Shown here one piece after another: positions 10,893 through 23,383 of a DNA stretch of 37,551 nt (within the stretch, counting starts at the first letter, position 1; every line of letters starts with the position of its first letter). Source of the stretch: Seison nebaliae (Eukaryota; Rotifera; Pararotatoria; Seisonacea; Seisonidae); contig JALJEE010001519.1 in NCBI GenBank assembly GCA_023231475.1, forward strand, positions 1-37,551, written 5' to 3'. The notes beneath the pieces are model-generated. The model was not told the origin of the DNA, did not search any database, and was given only the letters and a program-made list of their open reading frames with translations. Position numbers and translations under genes: made by a program.

Positions 10893-13670
10893 TTAGTAAC
10901 GTGCACTTCGACGATTACCTGTCGGATTGGTGTTGGGATTGTTGGGCCGATAAGCAGAGATGTTACGACCGATACGTCGATTGCCGAATCGATTAAAATT
11001 AATTCGATTCGTTTGACTGGTTGCTGATGCTGAACCAGTAATGGTATTCATGGGCATGATGGGAGGATAATTGGGTTGTTGGAGGAAATGATGTGACATC
11101 GATCGACTGGCATTTGATGGTTGCATCATGTGCATATCATCATTCATTGGCATATGACGTTGTGAATTCATCATGGAAATGGCAGCTGATCCCATACCAG
11201 TTGATGGCATTGATGAGTATGGCATCGAAACGCCGGAATATTCATTGGCATTATTCATCATGGCAGATGTGCTATCGAACATAGGTGACACATTGACATT
11301 ATTCGCTTGTTGATTAGTATTAACGGCGGGATAATTTGTTCGCATATTTCGATAATGAGAATAATTGATCTGATCAATCGGCATCATTTCACTCACTTCC
11401 ATCTGATCCTCCATCATCTCGTTAGTGGAATAAATGGAATTGGACAATTTATCATTTTGACCCGATTTCATCGCCATCGATTGATCAGACATCATCGAAC
11501 GATTACCATTATTACCATATATTCCCATTCCTGTCATTTCATCCATCGATCGATTCATAGTTGAATGATTTTGAAAATTATTATTTCCATTTGGATTATT
11601 ATTATTATTATTCGGATTATTATTATTATTATTATTATTATTGTTGTTGTTGGCACTTGTTGAAGTGGATGATGAATTCATAATATCATCCACATCATCA
11701 TTATTTGCATTCATCATCACATTATTAGCATTGGTCGATGAATCATTCATCATCATAAAATTATAATCCATTTCCGTTCTCATCGGATTGGACATGGGAT
11801 TAGTATTACGATAAAATCGATTATTTTGAATCATTTCCATCGGATACATTTTATTATTAGGTGCTTTCTTCATAAATTTCATTGTGAATTTATTCGCGTA
11901 TGACGTGTCGATGTTAGTCTCATTTCCATTCATTTTCTTATCGCCCAAAATCGAACGAATTTGTTTCTTTACCATCGAATGTAAATCTTTAATTTCATGA
12001 CGCATTTGCATCTGTAACGACTTCTCGTGTTGATCACATTGTTTCCATCGAAGTGCCACACCATAATTTCCGTCATTCTTCCTTATCCAAAAACCATACG
12101 AATGGATATCGTACGCTTTCTTCGGGAGGCCACTATCGATATTAGGGAATGATGATTCGTCGGCTATCTCCGCCCAAACTGGTCTTGTTCTTGACATGAA
12201 TGATGGATCGAGTATTGTTTGATTTGAATTCTTATTAATCGGATGTGATTGTGAAATGGGGAAAACGAGTGCGCCCAAATTAATTCGCTCGATAATTTTT
12301 GATGCTGTATGTTTCGAATCGACTTCCACTAACGCCTCGCCACAACTCTTTCCACGCTCGTTAGTGAGGACGATGGCTCGTTCGATCATCTCTTCGGCGA
12401 TACTTCCGTTAATTTGAGTCATATCATTTTTGGCGTCGGGAAATTTTTTGATTTTTTGTTCTCTCATTTTTTGAAAAACGCCACTCGTCGAATTGGATGG
12501 ATGACCGAGCAAATATGCCGCACAACTAATCAAAGCATTCCTCAACACCTCATTATTGACATGATGTGGCACATGTCTCAATCTCACCATACATTGACCA
12601 TGAGAAACGATACGAATGTGCAACGATTGTTCCTTCATATACACCGTCGATGGTGTTGAATTGGGTAATGATGGTGGTGGTGATGTTGATGTTGATGTGG
12701 ATTCTTTCGATTCCTCCAGTTTTAAATCATCTTCATCTAAACTAATATTCAATTCTTTCATCTTTTTGAATAATGTTTCACGTCGTTCTCTCGTTAATCG
12801 ATCCGGTTTCTCACCATCATATCGATCCATGATGATTTCGGCACCTGCTCGACTTCCCATCATAACGAAAGCTGATCCACGATTCGTATTAAATCGGATC
12901 CATTCAACTCCACCATATTCCAACGTATATTCATCCAATAAATATTTCAAATCAACAATCGTCCAATCGTGGGGAAGATGTTGAATATAAATCTTTCGAC
13001 GGCTCCACAAACGACGTTGATCATTTTCTCGAATTAATTGACTCCTCTCCCAAAACACGACGTCATTCGACGTATTCATCGGTCGATTTGTCGGTCGCAT
13101 TTTCACTTTCTTATTCAAATTCATCTTGTTATTATTATTGTTGTTATTGTTGTTGTTAGTTGTAGTGGTGGCGACTGGTGGTGGTATAGACATAGATGAT
13201 ATCGATGGTTTTATGGCACCGATAGTGACGCTTTTCTCCACAGATTTCTCCACGGATTTATCCAATCGCTTCTTCTTCGATTGATTATTCGTCTCATCGT
13301 CATTTACTTCATCGTCATTTATCTCTTCCGTCACTTCATCTTCTGTGGCAACGAGACCATTCGCGTCGTTCTTGTTGAACGTCTCGTCTAATTCCAAACT
13401 ATCGTTGTAAATGTCCTCCATCTCTCCTGACGAATTCAACGAATTATTATACACGTCGGCCACACACTCTTCCACATTGGCACCGTTCTGATGCATGACT
13501 TCCTCATCTCCTCCCGTCTCTCCTTCCTCTAACGACTCAGACTTATTGTCGCCTTCATTCTCCTTCTCTTCCATTTTGGACGCACTACGTTTCATGCCGC
13601 TGACAGGCGACAACGGCTCCTTCTTTTCTATCTTAGTAATCGGCTCACTCTTCGGCACTACTTCGGACAT
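10893..13670 (-). CDS. DBHS-family RNA-binding protein (NONO/SFPQ/NonA-like)
   Basis: Single uninterrupted frame of 925 residues starting at ATG 13670. Order of parts: an acidic, Lys-rich N-terminus with an Asn run (about 172-181); RRM1 at about 225-285 (KIYIQHLPHDWTIVDLKYLL, then GSAFVMM); a 60-residue linker; RRM2 at about 350-480 (CMVRLRHVPHHVNNEVLRNAL, then RAIVLTNERGKSCGEALVEV); a NOPS-like segment at about 490-545 (YGFWIRKNDGNYGVALRWKQ); a basic coiled coil at about 545-575; and a 340-residue Asn/Met/Ser-rich tail. This RRM1-RRM2-NOPS-coil order defines DBHS proteins, nuclear factors that dimerise and act in splicing, transcription and RNA retention. RRM2 carries about 50 extra residues between its first helix and second strand. 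Sequence is divergent, so the family call is firm but the ortholog is not named. Confidence 0.82.
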   Translation of the reverse strand: MSEVVPKSEPITKIEKKEPLSPVSGMKRSASKMEEKENEGDNKSESLEEGETGGDEEVMHQNGANVEECVADVYNNSLNSSGEMEDIYNDSLELDETFNKNDANGLVATEDEVTEEINDDEVNDDETNNQSKKKRLDKSVEKSVEKSVTIGAIKPSISSMSIPPPVATTTTNNNNNNNNNNKMNLNKKVKMRPTNRPMNTSNDVVFWERSQLIRENDQRRLWSRRKIYIQHLPHDWTIVDLKYLLDEYTLEYGGVEWIRFNTNRGSAFVMMGSRAGAEIIMDRYDGEKPDRLTRERRETLFKKMKELNISLDEDDLKLEESKESTSTSTSPPPSLPNSTPSTVYMKEQSLHIRIVSHGQCMVRLRHVPHHVNNEVLRNALISCAAYLLGHPSNSTSGVFQKMREQKIKKFPDAKNDMTQINGSIAEEMIERAIVLTNERGKSCGEALVEVDSKHTASKIIERINLGALVFPISQSHPINKNSNQTILDPSFMSRTRPVWAEIADESSFPNIDSGLPKKAYDIHSYGFWIRKNDGNYGVALRWKQCDQHEKSLQMQMRHEIKDLHSMVKKQIRSILGDKKMNGNETNIDTSYANKFTMKFMKKAPNNKMYPMEMIQNNRFYRNTNPMSNPMRTEMDYNFMMMNDSSTNANNVMMNANNDDVDDIMNSSSTSTSANNNNNNNNNNNNPNNNNNNPNGNNNFQNHSTMNRSMDEMTGMGIYGNNGNRSMMSDQSMAMKSGQNDKLSNSIYSTNEMMEDQMEVSEMMPIDQINYSHYRNMRTNYPAVNTNQQANNVNVSPMFDSTSAMMNNANEYSGVSMPYSSMPSTGMGSAAISMMNSQRHMPMNDDMHMMQPSNASRSMSHHFLQQPNYPPIMPMNTITGSASATSQTNRINFNRFGNRRIGRNISAYRPNNPNTNPTGNRRSARY

Positions 13671-13758
13671 CTTCCAACAAATTTATTCGTGAAAAAAAAA
13701 ATTCTCTCGTGTAAATTTCTCTTTAAATGAATCTACTGTACTACTTGGTTTGGTTGAA

Positions 13759-13801
<43 letters not shown>

Positions 13802-14722
13802 GGAAATTTGTTGATGGAAAATGACCTTTCCCTCTTCACTTATTATCCGATATGTTACTCTCCGTTTACCACACGAATTTAGTGTAGCGGTCCACCCGAA
13901 CTTATAGGCAACTGGTATATCTTCTCTTTTTAATTTGTTTGGAAGAACTCTATTAATAATTTTATACATTCACCACCTCCCCACCATGACATACATGTCA
14001 TTCCCTAATACACATGTACGCCCTTTCAAATTTCTTAACAACAACAGTGAAGCTTGTCTATTGAATATAATTTGATTTGATGAAAACATCTAATCTAATT
14101 AGTTGGATGGGATGAAACGCGTCTCCAACACAATTCACACAACTCTCACTCCTTTTACACAAACTCGTTTACACTATTATTTTCAGTCTTCTCTCCAATC
14201 ATTCGAACATGTCATAATCATTGATCAATGGATAAACTTAAAAGAATCTAATTGAATCAACTGTGAAAGAGGAGAAATGAGTTTTGTTGGAAGGAAAACT
14301 GAAAAAATGAGAATTTTTTTTTTAAAATTTTTCATTTAAAAGAACAAGTCACTTTATATATATATTCGTGTGTGTGAATAAGAAATAATTTTATTTTTTA
14401 AATAACATAAAATAATTTGTATAAATCATCGGGAACTAAAATATTTTCTATTTCTTTTTTTTTTCTTCTTTGGTTGTCGATCATTTTTGGAAAAAATTAA
14501 AATAAAATAGTTATGTTTGGATGCATGAAAGGAAATGGTGAGCCACTCGCACACTCCATCTATACACACACACATTGAAACAGATCGCGTGAGTGTTTGG
14601 AGAAGTGAAATAAAATAAAAATAATTTCTTCTCAATTCCTCTCGTTAATGTGTGGAATGGATATACATATACATATAAAAGAGAATGTTAATGTGCTTTT
14701 TATAAGAATTGACGTTTGTCGC
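13671..14722. other. Spacer between DBHS and RhoGEF genes
   Basis: It holds the 5' leader of the DBHS gene, a (TG)n tract, and the 3' flank of the RhoGEF gene with a minus-strand AATAAA at 14390-14395. A short minus-strand frame at 13969-13733 begins with a normal-looking 55-residue peptide and then runs through the microsatellite; I do not count it as a gene. Confidence 0.45.
13759..13798. repeat. (TG)n microsatellite
   Basis: About 20 TG units with one TATA interruption near the left end. Confidence 0.9.
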
Positions 14723-17700
14723 TCATTCGTACAGACTGTTCTGAGAGGACGTCGAATAAGACAAATTGAATTTGCCTTGTTTCTTCGTTATCGGTTTGTA
14801 TCTGGGCGAATTGAATTGATTCTCGTCCACTTTCTCGTCAAACACTTTCATCTCTTCTTCTTCCTCCTTCACTCGTTTATCGACACATCGTTCTTCACCT
14901 TGCAAGATCAGGAGAGAATTTGTCGATGAAATATTTTTTAAATAATTTAAAAAAAGATCATCATTTCCTACCACTTTCTCCGAACATCGTCTCATTCGAA
15001 TGTTGTTGTTGTTATTATTATTGTTGTTATTATCGTTTTGTGGTGTATTGACTTTGAGTGATTGGAGTTGTTTCGTTAACATATTCTGCTGATAGAGATT
15101 AATAGCATTTTTCTCGATGTTCATCGATAACAAATCATTCCAGATGTGCATAAATGATGATTCATTAGGTAAAATTTGAATTTGAAAAAAATGGACGGAA
15201 TTCAAACAACAAGTACTGTCTTTGCAGGATTTCAATATTGGAATGGTGGTAAATTCGATATGATCTCGTTTGTTTGTTTCCCTCATGAAAATCTCTCTCA
15301 TATCGACGAATGAGACGATTTCGTATTTCTGATTGAAACGTTTATTATTATTATTATTGCCCATATCGAACGAGATCGATTGGACACTATTCGACGATGT
15401 TCGTTGACCGACTAATGTGGAATTTGTGGAATTGATGGATGATCGATTACTACCGTTCTCTCCCGTTTCGGATGATGCAGCATTAAACGCATTGAAGAAA
15501 TTGTTGGCGGATGTACAAGCGGCGATGTTCGATGGTGACAATATTGGTGGTGAAGTCATTTGGGATGGTATCGGTGAAATGATTTCTTTAGATTTCTGAT
15601 AATTCAGTTGTTGTTGTTGATTGTCGATGAGTTGAAGAAGTAGATGAATGATTTCCGGATCGACATTCTTCAACGTCTTCACATTGTCAAAAACGATATT
15701 ACTATTCGATTTGAAGATATTTATCAATGAATTGTCCATATTTAACGATTTCACAAAATTCACTAAATCTCTCATATGAACACTCTCTCCAGTGCCACTA
15801 ACTGCCCACACTTCTCTCGGCGATAAATGACGAATCAAACTCGACCATTTATTGTCTTTAATCGAATGATTCTTCAATAACTCGTCAATTTCCATTCCAT
15901 GATTCGGTTCCGATTCCTTCTTCAATTGATTAATTCGATAAACGTAGTCATTGTAGATGATGGCACTACCACTACTTTTATGTTTCTTTAACGGTTTCGT
16001 AATGAGAAGTTGATTATCGAACAAGAATAATTTCTTCAATCCTTTATCGTCACATGTTAAATTATCGAAAAATTTCAAATTCGCCAATTCCTCCTTCTCG
16101 TCCATGGAGATGTTGAGATAAATGGATTTTTGAGAGAATCTCCTGAATGAACTTTTCTTCCTGATATTCGAATGTTTGAAAAGTGTCTTTGATTTATCCT
16201 TCTTGCTCATTTGTAATGATGGTGCATTTAATGCTGTGCGATAGAGACTCTCTCGAAAGTCATTTAATGATTTTGATGAATTCTCATTCAAACAATCGTC
16301 ATTGATAGTGAGTGGAAGTGATTGACGGAAAGTGGGATGATTTGTCATTTTTGATCTGAAATCATTATTGAACAACATATCACCATAATATGATTTGGTC
16401 GTCATATAATCGAAGAAAGAGACGTGATCTTTATGATTGTCTCTCGTCCGATATTTCATCAGATTCACATCTCCGAAATAATATAATCGTCCCAATTCCT
16501 TCATATTCTTTTTGAATTCGTTATTGTTATGACTCTCCTTATTGTTCGAATAGAGTGAATAGATCATTTGGGCGGAATCGATCGCTTTCACAATCTCATG
16601 AATCGTCAATGACGCGTCTAACAGAATTGCCTTTTCATTCTCATTCTTCGTATTCTCTACAATCGACTAGAAAAAAATTTCGATTAGAAAAATTTAATTA
16701 AAATTTATTATTAAAATTAAAAATTAAAATTTATAATTAGAATTTATAATTAAAATTTATAATTAAACTTTTAATAATAATTGATATTTACCGATACGTT
16801 GAATTGGTTGTACGAGTACGTGAGATAATGAGAATAATTTTCCAATTCTTTTGCGTGTATGAGGAAAATAAGAATTCGATTCACAATACGTTCTCCAAAA
16901 CGAATCGGCCAGTTTATGGTTGAGGAGATAATGTAGATAAAGTTCGTATAATTCCTCTTTCTGTCAAATAAATGAATAAATCAATTAATAATAATAAGAA
17001 TAAATAGAAATTTAAATAAAAATGAATTAAACGTAAAATATGAATGTGTGAGCGATGAGACCAGGAATGAATGACGCTAATCGAAGAACCGGTAAGAAAA
17101 CGGTCGAATGGAAAAGATAAATCTGTTTCACGTTACTGAACAGAAGATACATGTTCTCGATGATTTCTGGTGATTGACAATCGGCTATTTGTTTCTCATA
17201 ATCCTCGACAACTGATTGTAGTTCGTTAATGTACGTTCGTTCCGTATCTAGAATCTCTTTGATGGCGTGAAACCGTTTGTCGTTGTTCGTCGTCATTATA
17301 CCGAGGAAGATGTTCGTTGTCGTCAATTCGTCATTTGTCTGGTTGTCGGTGAAGGTGGTTGAGATGGGGAAATTATGCCAGAAGACATTCAACTTCAACA
17401 CCAGTAATTGGAGCTCGTACAAATGGAGGAATGTGTTAGAGGAGAAATTTGAATTTAATAATTCTAAATATTTTCGTTGGATGTCAGTGATGAGGAAATA
17501 TGATTTAAATTTACCGAAATATGTTTGGAGGATGGATTCGAGTTCGGTGTTTGGAAGGAATCGTTGAACGATATTCCATATATGAATAAATAATTCATCA
17601 ATTAAATCATCATCAGAATCGTGATGGATGGAATTGAATTGATTATATAGATCGAGATTAGAGAAGATTAATCGATAATTCTCCGTCATATGTTCGGACG

Positions 17701-20700
17701 ATAACAAATTCGACAATTTCGTTCCGTAATGTTGCGCCACGTATTGATGGAGTTTGATATGATATATGATGGATTTGAAATCGATGAGGAGATCCTGTCG
17801 ATTATCGTTCAATAGATCAATGAGTGAAATTGGCATTGTAGTATTCATCGATTCTTTCATAATGTCTTGTGTTAACCATTCGTCACAATGATGAATGGAT
17901 GATGAAATTCTCATATTAATCATATTCAAATTCCAATGGAAAAATAGATCGCCAGCGATGACGTCCAATTCCTCCACTTTCGGCACGAGACATTTCCCTC
18001 CCATCAACATATGTTCCTCCAAATGTTCTTTATGTTGAACGAGATGTTGTTGATCAAATTGAGGATAACGTTCGTTCATCACAGTTAAACAATATGAATT
18101 CATTTCCGTCAACGATATTTGATGGTCATTTTCCATCTCTTGTTTCATGTTCAATCGAAGAACATTTAACGCTTTTCTCGGATATCGATAATCTCGTCGT
18201 TTCTGATGACTTTGATCAATCGGATGAGAATCGATTGATGGTGATCGATTGGATGACGAACAAATCGATTCGTTCAATTGATATGATTCTCGATTAAGAT
18301 TTGTGATGCCACTGTCATTGGTTACTTCGCCGGAATTGATGGACGGATCATAATAAGGTGATTCATGTGAATGTGACTCGAAAAGAAACGTCATATCAGT
18401 CGACGGAACTTTACAACGATAAATGAGACGGATTCCATCATTCGCCAATTCCTCTATCGATTCGATCAATTCTGAAAAATTCTCTCGCAATTTCTCATAT
18501 AAATCATTACGATGGAAAATTGACATGGAGCTGGCAGTAGATGTGGCTGTAGATATGTGTTTTTTCAAATCATCAACTTGTCTTTGGATGGATTTGAAGG
18601 AATTTTCAAATTGACGACTACTACTAATGAAATGGAGATATCGTTGCATGTCATTGGAGAGATAATTGACATAAATCTCCAGACCGATAACGGAAGCTTG
18701 TATCGTTTTAATTTGATCAGCGGCGATAATTGTTCGTTTTGGCTCGTTCAATTTCTGCAAATGAAAAACATTCAATTTTTCATGTTCAAATGTATTGGAT
18801 AAATTCAAATTTAAATTTCGATCGATTTCTGTATATTGATAATTATTATCTTCATCCACATCCGCCAACGAATTTATCCACGATTTAGTGTATGCGTATT
18901 TATCGATATTATTATCATTGGGAGATGACTCATGTTGAACGATATGTAATGACGATGATTGATTCACATTAATATTCTTATTTGACATTACCGGTGTCAT
19001 AGGCGAAGTGGCATCGTCATGTAACTTCATCAACAATTGTAACATACTCGCACTGAGAACGTCGAGATTGTTGAGATTGTCGATGACAATTTTCCTTTGT
19101 TCTTCAATGAATGTCATCCATTCTTTAATTTTCAATATTTGAGATAATGTCGATGATGATTTATTCATAATCGTCGTACACGTATCACTCATATTCTCAC
19201 TATTGGATGTGACTCCTGAAATGGTCGCTCCTCCATTTGTTGTCGTTAATGTGATGGCCGTTGGTGTTTTGATGGTTGATGGTGAGAGAACGGTTTCCGT
19301 CGTCTCAATTAAATCGTTTAATTCCGAATGGAAATTATTATTGATCATCTCCTCTTTGATCTCAACAAATCGTTTGCACAAATCATTCACTTCACCGATA
19401 CATTCACCAACACATACGTGCAATCTGTCGATAGCTGATTGTTGTTCTAACCATTCGCTGAGTGTCTTGTCGCCGTATTGGAGAAGTTGATGGAATTCCT
19501 GTGCATTTCTCGTTAAACGATTGACGAATTCGCGAATATCTCGATATTGTCGAATCTGAGGAAGATAAAATAAAATTTTGAATAATTTTTAAAAATTTCT
19601 TAATAATTTCTAACATTAAATGAATAATCGAAGGAAGTGAAACATAATTGACGACGGAAATTCGAATAGAGAGTCACCGGTTGAATGATGAAAACTGATC
19701 GGATGATATGATGATAATACTTCTGGAGTAATTGGAGCAATAACGTCACGTTGTCCCAATCACCATTACGACGATTAATCACGGCAATTATCTTTCTACC
19801 TTCGTCATTGTGTCGGGCAGATTTTGAGTGACCATTTCTGGGATATAAACAGAAATTTGTCGTCTCGTTCAATTTGGAAATGAAATAATTTGTGAGTAAT
19901 TGATAATAATTGACGATTTGACGATGGTCAATGAAATGTTGTGTGAAATTATTCTCCTTAATCTCATCATCGTCAATCACGTCATAACTGCCAATACTCG
20001 CCTTCTTCTTATCGTACTGATGATGATGATGATGATGATGATGATGGTTATGTTGTTGGTTGCAGAGATTATCGTCGTCACTACCATCCGCCAACATTTT
20101 CCAAGCGAACTTCCTCAAATATTTCTGGAAGATTTGCGACGAATAATTCTTCTTTGTTTCCGTCTCGAAAAACATCTTGACGAATTTCTCTTCCACCTCT
20201 CTCAATTTCTGTTTGGTGACATCGGAATAAATGATGGCGGGAATCATTTCAAAATCGTCGCGCACAATTCGTGCACTTCTCTCATCATTCTTCTCATCGT
20301 CTCCATCTGCGTCGATTGTCTCCGCTTCGTTATACTGATCGTCGATCATCGTCGTCCTCTTCGTTATGGTGGTCATTGTGGCGGAGATGTTGTTGGTCGA
20401 TGATATATCCACTGATGGTTTCCCAACCAGATGTTTCGCCAACGATTTCGAAGTGAACAAATTAAGGAATGTTCCCTTCAACAAATTCGATCGACTAAAT
20501 CTTTGTTCATTTGATTGTTGTTGTTCTTGTTGTTCTTGTTGCGACTGCTGTTGTTGTTGTTGTTGTTGACGTTGTTGACGTTGTTGTTCTTCTTCTTCGT
20601 CGTTCACATTGAATTTATCAACTACATGAAAGAAAGTTTGAGTGAGTGAATGAATGAGAAGAAAAGAAAAGTTAACGGAATGAAACGGAAACGAGTTGAT

Positions 20701-20737
20701 CCTGAATGAGATCGTTTATCAAATCGTCTTTCTCCAT
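14723..20737 (-). CDS. Dbl-family RhoGEF with N-terminal CRAL-TRIO-like region
   Basis: Exons on the minus strand: 20737-20677, 20621-19615, 19555-17033, 16960-16769, 16666-14723; 1,908 residues, phases agree. Introns are 55, 59, 72 and 102 nt, all GTT-starting. Residues 294-356 match the end of a Sec14/CRAL-TRIO fold (EGRKIIAVINRR, VFIIQPV). A long, probably spectrin-like helical region follows. The DH domain is about 1120-1330: TERTYINEL, NVKQIYLFH, then PIQRIGKYQLLLK, which is the hallmark DH helix. A PH domain follows, begun by LGRLYYFGDVNL, split by about 140 extra residues, and resumed by KLFLFDNQLLITKP (about 1472-1486). Sec14-spectrin-DH-PH is the plan of the Dbl/MCF2, Trio and puratrophin-1 (PLEKHG4) groups, which activate Rho GTPases at membranes. 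The long second exon has no in-frame AUG near its start, so the small first exon (MEKDDLINDLIQDQL...) is needed. Gln, His and Asn runs are present. Confidence 0.85.
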
Positions 20738-23383
20738 GACAGATAAGTCAATTTACATTTGTGTGAGAATCGAACGTCTATCGTGGGGGCAATGGTGGTG
20801 GTGGTGTAGGGGAGATGGATTTGGAGTATAAGAAAAAAAAATTAATTTTCTCAACTAATATAGAAAGACAAAGACGGAAGGGAAATAGAAGAAATCGAAA
20901 TAAAGTCAAAAAAAAAAAAACGAGATTGTTATAAAAGTTCGTTACTTCTACACTATAACTCCTTCGCCTCTCCTCACTACATGCAGACGAGGCGAAACAA
21001 CTCGAATTAAAAAGGAAAAAATTAGAAAATTTTTCGAATTAGTTTCTTTTCGATTATCAATTATCCCAACATAAATATTCTATCCTCCTCTCTCTCTCTC
21101 TCGCAGAAGAAGAAGAAGAAAAGCGGAACGAAATTCTAAAAGAATTTGGATTACTTCTGAAATTTATCATCATCAATTTCATCCTCTATCAGTCCTTACT
21201 CCCGTTGAGTAAAGAAATGAGTTAGACAAATAAGGAAATTCGAAGCAGCTTCCAAACGAGAATTATCAAATTCTGCAACTGTTTTCCTATCTCGTTCCAC
21301 ATTTCCTGCGTCGTGTCTTCACCATTTAATCGGATCGAGGAAAAAAAAATCATTCGTCATTTAAATGGCCAGCGACATTTATAGTCCATAAAATTAGAAG
21401 AACGAAGTGGGGTCACTATATTTGCCATTAAGAGAAATGTAGAAGGAACAACAAATTCCATTTTATTCGATTAATATTATCATCATCATCGTCATGTTAT
21501 TTCGATGATGATTATTTTCATCACTCTTCATCATCAGAGAGAGAGAGAGTGGAGCGGAGGAGAGAAAGGTAGAAAGGAGATCAAACAAGAACATTTAGGC
21601 TAAAACAGACGATGACATGCAGTGAGAGAAGAGGACGACGTGATGAGTAATAACCATTCGAATAGGCACAACAGATGCTCATAACGACCCATATGTTACA
21701 AGAAAGACAGAGAGAATGAGAGAGAGAAAAAATCAATTTCCGTTTGGCTACTTTCAACTTAAATTAGGAGGAATGTTGAGTGACAAAAAAGAATGATGTC
21801 GCTCAAATCATAACATGATATATGAGACAGCCACAAGAATATGAACTTCAATTTATGAAGAAACATTCCCAATTCCATTTCTCCACTCCACAATGACCGA
21901 ACGATTAATTCATGATTCATAATCAGATGAAATTCTGCTCAATCTCACAACAAACTTCTCTTAATCTCCATATTTGATGATTATGATTTATGACTAATAA
22001 GCGAATCGATACAAAAGATCTTATAAGCATATTCCCTCATTATCATAATATGATGGAATTGACATGATTTCTTATGTTCAATTCCGTCATGATGGAATTT
22101 AATTCATCATTCCCAGATCATTCCATAGAAGTTGAAAAGAAGAAAATATTTGAAGTTTATTAAAAGAAGAAGAAGAAGAAGCGTTAAATGAAATTGATTA
22201 GAAGATAATTAATTGATTAGGAATAAATCGATAATTAACAGATAATTCATAAATCGTTTTAATGAGAGAGAAGACAGGAAGGAAGGAAGGAAGGAAGAGA
22301 AAGAGAAAGAGAATGATGTTAATTAGACGAAAGGAGATTTCTTTCTATTCTCCTTTCCAATTGTTTAGAGTGGAAGGATAAATGTCTGATTAGAAAATTA
22401 ATAAAACGAAATGGAATTGTTGTTCGTGGAGAGGTGAGGAAGATAGAATCCGAAATGTTCAAATATTTACTTTCTTCTTGTCTTCTTCGGTGAGAGAATA
22501 GGAAGAAACGTGTGAACAATATCTTAATTGGATTTAGTGTTGTTACTTCTCCTTCTTCGCTTCCTTCCACAACGAGAGGATGGAAACTAATCACCATCGA
22601 CGAACGGTCAATCATTCTCAATGGAATTAGAGTGAATAAATAAATGGAATGACCATGTAGGAAATGTTGGTAGGAGTCTCTCACATCTGCTTATTATCAT
22701 CTTTTTGACATTTATCATTTATTTCCATCAAATTATCATCGTTTTCATTTATCAACTTATCATTCATCTATCTACCTGATACTCATATCTTTCCCTTTCC
22801 TTTCCATCATCACCACCATCATCACTATCCTTCTCTCTTTTTCTTGCCCACACTAGTTTCTCTTTCAACATGTTGCCAAGGTGTAAATGTTTCTTTCCTT
22901 CCTTCATATCCTCTTTCTTTCCTCAACAAAGAATCAGGAGAAGGTCATGAAAGAATGAGAGAACTCTCGATATTCATATTAATAAAAATTCTCTTCTTTC
23001 TTACTAATTCTTCTTCTTATTATCTTCAAGAGAAATTGTTTGTTTGGAGAAAAAATTTAAAAAGTATCATAAATACTCAATAACTCCCCATTTGCACAGA
23101 CGAAGAGAACACACAGTGAATAAAAGGGAATTTTTTTTAAAATAAAGAATGTTGATGAATTGGAATGAAGGAATAAGAGAAGAATTATTTTATCGTAATT
23201 CACTCACAAGGCCATCATCAGCACCATCACCATTTACGCGAATCATCAGAAAAAAATCTTTTTCAAATTTAATTAATTTTAAAATAATTATAAGAACAAG
23301 TCCTTTTAAAAGTCAACTTTCTACATCTCCTTTTCTTTCTTTTTTTTTGTTGACAATCCAATTATGTAGAATTATGATTGCTT
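20738..23383. other. Spacer between RhoGEF and SHMT
   Basis: No gene is supported in 2.6 kb. It is AT-rich with purine runs, a GAA triplet run near 21108-21121, GA-rich tracts near 21535-21560 and 21710-21730, and a GGAA tetranucleotide tract (about 22276-22297). It should contain the RhoGEF promoter above 20737 and the SHMT 3' flank. Confidence 0.5.
22276..22297. repeat. (GGAA)n microsatellite
   Basis: About five GGAA units. Confidence 0.85.
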
